From positions 1 to 10,256 of the forward strand of contig CAKSVK010000132.1 in assembly GCA_934502905.1 (NCBI GenBank): a DNA stretch of 10,256 nucleotides, read 5' to 3'. The notes under the pieces were generated by a model, which did no database searches, was not told where the DNA came from, and saw only the letters and a program-made list of their open reading frames with translations. Shown piece after piece: positions 6,350 through 10,256 of this stretch. This stretch comes from an uncultured Chitinophagaceae bacterium (GTDB taxonomy: Bacteria; Bacteroidota; Bacteroidia; Chitinophagales; Chitinophagaceae). Each line of letters begins with the position of its first letter. Position 1 is the first letter of the stretch. A program made the position numbers and the translations under genes.

Positions 6350-7552
6350 ATGGCTTTCAAAAAAATTATCAACGATCCGGTGTATGGTTTTATTACCATC
6401 CATCACCCGTTAATCTTCGACCTGATATCTCATCCCTGGTACCAACGGCTTCGCCGCATCAAGCAAATGGCGTTAGCGCACCTGGTATACCCGGGTGCGG
6501 TGCATACAAGGCTCCATCATTCCCTGGGAGCATACCATCTTATGTGTAACGCGCTGCACGAGCTGCGGGAGAAAGGTGTGGACATCACGGAAGAAGAAGA
6601 TGTCGGTGCCAAGATCGCCATCCTGCTGCACGACATCGGCCACGGACCTTTCTCACATGCCCTGGAAAGCACTTTAGCAGAAAATGTACACCACGAAGAA
6701 ATATCCCTGCTGCTGATGCAGGATCTTAACCGGCAGTTTAGCGGACAACTTACCACAGCAATCGAGATATTTACCGGAAACTATCCGAAAAAATTCCTGC
6801 ATCAGCTGGTAAGCGGTCAACTGGATGTGGATCGTATGGATTACCTGAACCGGGATAGCTTTTTTACCGGTGTGAATGAAGGCGTAATAGGATACGACAG
6901 AATTATAAAAATGTTAACAGTTCACCAGGGTGAGCTGATGGTAGAGGAAAAGGCGATCTATTCTATCGAGAAATTCCTGATCGCACGCCGCCTGATGTAC
7001 TGGCAGGTGTACCTCCATAAATCTGTTTTGTGTGCTGAAGTAATGCTGGTAAAAATTCTGCAGAGAGCCAGGGAAGTGGGACTGAAAAAACCGCATACCC
7101 TCCAGGATGGCATTGTTAAGGAATTCCTGTTGGGAAAGCTTTCGGATATAGGAAATAACCTGGAAGCATTCTGTTCGCTGGATGATACCGATATATCTTA
7201 TTCTATCAAGCAATGGAGCAGGCATGAAGACAGGGTGCTGGCGTTGCTTTGTAAAAGTATACTGAACAGAAGACTGCTGAAGCTGCGGCTGCAGAACCAG
7301 CCTATTGACGAGGCGGAATTAACCGGAAGAACGGAAGAGATCATGACGCGCCTGGGCCTCTCCCGCGAAGAAAGCGCATTCCTGGTTTTTACCGGCGAAG
7401 CAGTCAACAGAACGTATAACCCAAACAATGAAAAGATCAATATCCTTTTTAAGGACGGGCGGATAAAAGATATTTCCGAAGTGGACAATGCCCTGATCCA
7501 ACATAACATGTACAGCCCTGTAAAAAAATTCTACATTTGCTATTATAAATGA
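6350..7552 (+). CDS. HD-domain phosphohydrolase, dNTPase/SAMHD1-like
   Basis: A 400-residue cytoplasmic protein of the HD phosphohydrolase group that includes bacterial dNTP triphosphohydrolases and SAMHD1. The metal and active-site motifs are in order: RLHHSLG (54-60), HDIGHGPFSH (94-103, the HD pair being His94-Asp95), HHEE (114-117) and the late Asp motif LDVDRMDYLNRD (158-169). The N-terminal NDPVYGFI and the tract WYQRLRRIKQ (30-39) are also typical. The C-terminal half is helical and less distinctive. Relatives cleave dNTPs to deoxynucleoside and triphosphate, but the substrate here is not shown by the sequence. The stop overlaps a possible lpxD start (ATGA at 7549-7552), so the two are co-transcribed and coupled; the same pairing with lpxD is common in Bacteroidota. 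Confidence 0.92.
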   Translation: MAFKKIINDPVYGFITIHHPLIFDLISHPWYQRLRRIKQMALAHLVYPGAVHTRLHHSLGAYHLMCNALHELREKGVDITEEEDVGAKIAILLHDIGHGPFSHALESTLAENVHHEEISLLLMQDLNRQFSGQLTTAIEIFTGNYPKKFLHQLVSGQLDVDRMDYLNRDSFFTGVNEGVIGYDRIIKMLTVHQGELMVEEKAIYSIEKFLIARRLMYWQVYLHKSVLCAEVMLVKILQRAREVGLKKPHTLQDGIVKEFLLGKLSDIGNNLEAFCSLDDTDISYSIKQWSRHEDRVLALLCKSILNRRLLKLRLQNQPIDEAELTGRTEEIMTRLGLSREESAFLVFTGEAVNRTYNPNNEKINILFKDGRIKDISEVDNALIQHNMYSPVKKFYICYYK

Positions 7553-7557
7553 TCTTT

Positions 7558-8604
7558 ATGACATTCACAGCCGCTCAAATAGCCTTACTGATCAATGCAA
7601 GCGTTGAAGGAAACCCTGAAGCGAAGGTGGGCTCATTTAATAAAATTGAGTATGCCAAAGAAGGCGATCTTGCCTTCCTGGCAAATCCCAAATATGAAGA
7701 TTACCTGTATACAACGGAGGCTTCTGTTGTGATCGTAAATGAAAAGCTGGAGTTAAGACAGCCGGTTAAGGGAACCCTGTTGAGAGTGCCTGATGCCTAT
7801 TCCGCTTTTGCTACCTTGCTCGCTAAATACCAGGAGATCATGAGCCAGCAGCTGACCGGTATACAACAACCTTCTTATGTATCCCCGTCCGCCAGGGTAG
7901 GGGAAAATGTATTCATCGGCGCTTTTGCTTATATAGCGGATAACGCGGTGGTGGGCAATAATGTAAAGATATACCCGAATGCTTATATCGGAAACAATGT
8001 AACGGTAGGTGACCATTCCGTGATACATCCTTCTGTAAGCATCTATCATAATTGTATTATCGGGAAGCATGTTATTATTCATGCGGGTACCGTGATCGGC
8101 GGAGACGGTTTTGGATTTGCCCCGCAGGAAAACGGCAGCTTTACCAAAGTGCCGCAGATCGGAAACGTGGTGGTGGAAGACAATGTGGAGATTGGCTCCA
8201 ATGCTACCATTGATCGTGCTACCATCGGCTCTACCGTTATTAAATCCGGGGCCAAGCTGGACAACCTGATACAGGTGGCGCACAACGTGGAAGTGGGTAA
8301 TAATACAGTGATTGCTGCGCAGGCAGGTGTAAGCGGCAGCACCAAGCTGGGTAAGAATGTAATGATCGGCGGGCAGGCAGGTATCGTAGGGCACCTGGTG
8401 ATTGCAGACGGCGCAAAGATCAACGCGCAAAGCGGCGTCAGCAAATCTATCAAGCAACCCAATACCGCTGTTACCGGCTCTCCGGCACATGATTATACCA
8501 GCGCACTAAGAAGCCAGGCATTATCACGCAAATTGCCTGAACTGGAAAAAAGGGTAAAAGAACTGGAGACCGTGATCAAACAATTGATGGCGGAAAGAGT
8601 GTGA
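7558..8604 (+). CDS. lpxD: LpxD, UDP-3-O-acylglucosamine N-acyltransferase
   Basis: LpxD adds the N-linked hydroxyacyl chain from acyl-ACP to UDP-3-O-acylglucosamine, the third step of lipid A synthesis, in the cytoplasm. The N-terminal uridine-binding domain (FTAAQIA, then DLAFLANPKYEDYL) is followed by a long left-handed beta-helix of hexapeptide repeats (about 105-305). The catalytic His is in LIQVAHNVEVGNN, the counterpart of E. coli His239; GGDGFGFAP is also typical. The protein ends in a charged helix (LPELEKRVKELETVIKQL), as in the trimeric family. About 348 residues is normal. The ATG at 7558 (MTFTAAQIA) fits the family N-terminus; the ATG at 7549, overlapping the HD stop, would add only MIF. 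The usual partners lpxC/fabZ and lpxA do not follow. Confidence 0.96.
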   Translation: MTFTAAQIALLINASVEGNPEAKVGSFNKIEYAKEGDLAFLANPKYEDYLYTTEASVVIVNEKLELRQPVKGTLLRVPDAYSAFATLLAKYQEIMSQQLTGIQQPSYVSPSARVGENVFIGAFAYIADNAVVGNNVKIYPNAYIGNNVTVGDHSVIHPSVSIYHNCIIGKHVIIHAGTVIGGDGFGFAPQENGSFTKVPQIGNVVVEDNVEIGSNATIDRATIGSTVIKSGAKLDNLIQVAHNVEVGNNTVIAAQAGVSGSTKLGKNVMIGGQAGIVGHLVIADGAKINAQSGVSKSIKQPNTAVTGSPAHDYTSALRSQALSRKLPELEKRVKELETVIKQLMAERV

Positions 8605-8625
8605 TGGCGAGAGAGGTGGGAAGTG

Positions 8626-8744
8626 GAGAGTCGCAAGTCGCAGGTTGCAAGACGCAAGTTGCAGGTTTCATGCGTTCGTCCTGCGTCTTACATCTTGCAT
8701 CCTGTAATTCCTGTATCCTGCATCTTGTATCTTAAGTCTGGCAT
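8626..8744. repeat. Inverted array of 7-base tandem repeats
   Basis: Five direct heptamers in perfect phase run from 8633 to 8667: GCAAGTC, GCAGGTT, GCAAGAC, GCAAGTT, GCAGGTT, with a weaker unit at 8626-8632. From 8680 the complementary form begins: CCTGCGT, CTTACAT, CTTGCAT, CCTGTAA, then after a 2-base slip CCTGTAT, CCTGCAT, CTTGTAT, CTTAAGT, CTGGCAT. The two halves are reverse complements in consensus (GCARGNN against its complement) and could fold into a long imperfect hairpin around 8668-8679. It starts about 20 bases after lpxD. The next ~80 bases (8745-8828) show no gene or clear structure. Confidence 0.75.
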
Positions 8745-8838
8745 CCTCCCATCCCTGCATCCACAAATTTTCCAATCGGTAAGAGACCGGCCCGGCAGTG
8801 CGCTCTACTGGCGCGTGCTTCCACCATGACCGTCAATT

Positions 8839-8993
8839 TAAGCCTGAAGGGCTTACACGTGAATAGTCCCCAACAAAGTTGGGAGGTACATATCAAAGTT
8901 TCTGTTGAATCTGCCGCGGCAGATTCAATGTAAATCTTGAACGACTTGCCATCGGTACAACCAGTGGTTATCCAAATTAAACCCCTTCGGGGT
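8839..8993. repeat. Hairpin-rich intergenic module
   Basis: At least five short palindromes follow one another: TAAGCC/GGCTTA (8839-8855), CCCAAC-AAA-GTTGGG (8869-8883), a perfect 24-bp palindrome with half-site TTGAATCTGCCG (8905-8928), AACCA-G-TGGTT (8959-8969), and ACCCC-TTC-GGGGT (8981-8993), whose centre can form a CUUCGG-type tetraloop. Together they look like a mosaic mobile or structured-RNA-like repeat of the kind seen dispersed in Bacteroidota genomes. No coding frame fits. The last hairpin is followed by ATTTTTA and could act as a terminator on the plus strand. The stretch up to 9100 shows nothing further. Confidence 0.6.
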
Positions 8994-9152
8994 ATTTTTA
9001 CCGATCGTGTTCCTAAAGTTTACGGCTATGGTGCCACTACCTGCTCGCAAAAATTTGAACTTTCTCACCGAAGGTAAATACGCCTAAAATATCCACCGCT
9101 GCCAACCTTTGTGGCAAAAACTGTATCTTGTAAGTACAAAACACTATTTATT

Positions 9153-9713
9153 ATGCTTGACAGTCTTTTGAATCTCGTAAAGGAACAAGCCGCCGAGGCC
9201 GTTGTAAAAAATAATGCAATACCTGACAGCCGCAACGATGAGGTGATCAATGAAGCCGCAAACTCCATACAGGGTGGCTTTCAGAACTTATTATCACAGG
9301 GAGGAATAAACGAAGTATTAAAACTGTTCTCGGGTCAGGGTGCGGCTCAGAATAATATCTCCCAGCAGTTTTCAGGTAACCTGGTTGAGTCGTTGGTAGG
9401 TAAATTGGGTATCGACAAAAATGCTGCCAGCGGTATTGCCGGTAGCCTGATCCCATCTGTTTTAAGTAGCCTGGTTACCAGAACCAATGACCCGAATGAC
9501 AAGTCTTTCAATATCCAGGACCTGTTCAATAACTTTTCCGGGGGACAAACGGCTGGTTTTAATATTCAGGGACTGTTAAGCCGCGTTCAAAGCGGTGCAC
9601 TTGACCTGGATGGAGATGGTGATACTGATTTGCAGGATATCATGATGCTTGTTTCCAAAGGTGGAAAGGGCGGCGGATTGATGGATACGATCAAAGGGAT
9701 ATTTGGAAAGTAA
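9153..9713 (+). CDS. Small protein with a dockerin/EF-hand-type calcium loop (DUF937-like)
   Basis: The 186-residue protein starts MLDSLLNLVKEQ. There is no signal peptide or membrane segment. The first 110 residues are Ala/Asn/Gln/Gly-rich helices (FQNLLSQGG, INEVLKLFSG, LVESLVGKLG, AASGIAGSLIPSVLSSLV), which recall DUF937/YidB-like proteins. Near 151-162 one calcium-binding loop is clear, DLDGDGDTDLQD, with acidic residues at positions 1, 3, 5, 9 and 12 and Gly at 6; position 12 is Asp as in dockerins, not the Glu of classical EF hands. A Gly/Lys-rich tail ends in MDTIKGIFGK. The frame runs back to a GTG at 9111, but the ATG at 9153 gives the more natural N-terminus. The gene stands alone with its own terminator. 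The role is unknown; the family resemblance is tentative. Confidence 0.8.
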   Translation: MLDSLLNLVKEQAAEAVVKNNAIPDSRNDEVINEAANSIQGGFQNLLSQGGINEVLKLFSGQGAAQNNISQQFSGNLVESLVGKLGIDKNAASGIAGSLIPSVLSSLVTRTNDPNDKSFNIQDLFNNFSGGQTAGFNIQGLLSRVQSGALDLDGDGDTDLQDIMMLVSKGGKGGGLMDTIKGIFGK

Positions 9714-9723
9714 TATAAGCAGG

Positions 9724-9765
9724 AAACCTGACAGGCTTAAAGACCTGTTAGGTTTTGATTTTTTT
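9724..9765 (+). terminator. Strong intrinsic terminator
   Basis: A 12-bp stem (9724-9735 with 9744-9755, one G-U pair) with loop CTTAAAGA is followed by TTTTG and then a run of seven or more T residues. It begins eleven bases after the calcium-loop gene, and the convergent AraC gene ends 20 bases further on. Confidence 0.88.
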
Positions 9766-9785
9766 CCCCTCGCGATTTTTTTTAC

Positions 9786-10256
9786 TTAAGCATGCAGATG
9801 CTGGAAGTGATGGCAGCTCTGCCGGTAGGCCAGCGGAGCCATGTTTTTTACACTTTTAAATTGCTTGTTGAAGTTTGAAAGATTGTTGAAGCCGCTATCA
9901 AGGGATATCTCAAAAATACTTTTTGAATCATGCTGCAACATCTTACAGGCATGCTCAATCCTGGTTTCCTTTAGAAAACAGGAAAATGTTTTTTGTGTTC
10001 TGTGCTTGAAGTGCCTGCTGAATGCCGACTCGCTCATGTTCACCAGCCGTGCCATATCTCCCAGTAAAATATTTTGATGAAAATTTTGTGCTATATGGTC
10101 AAACACTATGGATAATTTATCCGGATCGTTTTTGGGCTCAAATGCGTCAGTTGCAGCTGTCAGGTAGCGGATATTTTTTGATCTTGACATTTCATCCAGC
10201 AGTTGTATTAAACCGGCTACTTTTATGATCCCGTTTTGTGTAACCAGCTCTACTAT
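9786..10256 (-). CDS. AraC-family transcriptional regulator, C-terminal part (N-terminus outside window)
   Basis: The frame is open to the right edge: before the internal Met at 10190 it reads IVELVTQNGIIKVAGLIQLLDE without a stop, so the start lies outside and at least 156 residues are seen. The last ~100 residues are the double helix-turn-helix DNA-binding domain of AraC/XylS regulators. The first HTH covers ILLGDMARLVNMSESAFSRHF and the second covers IFEISLDSGFNNLSNFNKQF, followed by the hallmark K-x-x-x-x-x-P-x-x-Y-R (KNMAPLAYRQ). The segment before it resembles the helical linker after a cupin-type sensing domain, as expected for regulators of about 280-290 residues. Ligand and targets cannot be inferred. 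It is convergent with the calcium-loop gene. Confidence 0.92.
   Translation of the reverse strand: MVELVTQNGIIKVAGLIQLLDEMSRSKNIRYLTAATDAFEPKNDPDKLSIVFDHIAQNFHQNILLGDMARLVNMSESAFSRHFKHRTQKTFSCFLKETRIEHACKMLQHDSKSIFEISLDSGFNNLSNFNKQFKSVKNMAPLAYRQSCHHFQHLHA

Noticed and set aside
7753..8490. Long open frame (245 codons) on the minus strand inside lpxD
   Set aside because: It is fully antisense to a clear LpxD with intact hexapeptide repeats. The periodic codons of the beta-helix readily leave the opposite strand open. The translation has no recognisable domain.
8626..8744. CRISPR array
   Set aside because: The repeat unit is seven bases with no spacers, and no cas genes are present.
8770..8829. 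tRNA-like string on the minus strand (GTAGAGCGCACTGC)
   Set aside because: It resembles a tRNA D-arm and part of an anticodon arm, but no acceptor stem or T-arm can be built around it.
8623..8829. 68-codon open frame after lpxD
   Set aside because: It is made of the heptamer repeats, which gives a low-complexity translation (SRKSQVARRKLQV); there is no start signal or protein-like pattern.

Overview
The window comes from a chromosome of a Bacteroidota bacterium, most likely from the Chitinophagaceae/Sphingobacteria side. Four things suggest this: an S46 dipeptidyl-peptidase of the DPP7 type, a PorX regulator of the type 9 secretion system (T9SS), repeated TAnnTTTG promoter boxes just upstream of start codons with little Shine-Dalgarno signal, and hairpin-rich intergenic repeats. 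The taxonomic call is inference from gene content; no species is claimed.

Left end (1-972): the window opens inside a 5S rRNA gene, the end of an rRNA operon, followed by an intrinsic terminator. About 155-165 bases downstream lies a second, decayed copy of the 5S 3' half with its own terminator. The terminator stem has changed on both arms so that pairing is kept. Next come an orphan 3' end of an unrecognised coding frame, a small cysteine-rich lipoprotein gene, and about 250 bases with two hairpins.

Minus-strand block (973-6253): four genes read leftward: an S46 dipeptidyl-peptidase (periplasmic or surface), a PhnP-like metallo-beta-lactamase-fold hydrolase, a small conserved-looking protein of unknown function, and porX (receiver plus PglZ phosphatase-fold domain). 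Each has its own TAnnTTTG box close to its start, so they are probably separate transcription units and not one operon. The two gaps of 170-290 bases carry short inverted and heptamer-like repeats.

Plus-strand block (6350-8604): an HD-domain phosphohydrolase and lpxD, translationally coupled and divergent from porX across a 96-base intergenic region. The two -7 boxes face each other about 20 bases apart, so the two promoters probably overlap. The lpxC/fabZ and lpxA genes that usually follow lpxD in this phylum are absent. In their place is a 548-base non-coding stretch of heptamer repeats in inverted arrangement and a string of hairpins, including a perfect 24-bp palindrome.

Right end (9153-10256): a small protein with one dockerin/EF-hand-type calcium loop and a strong terminator, then the convergent C-terminal part of an AraC-family regulator cut by the window edge.

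Most of the protein-coding content is ordinary. The parts worth attention are the non-coding ones (5S and terminator duplication, back-to-back promoters, repeat islands) and the clustering of three unrelated phosphohydrolase folds around porX.
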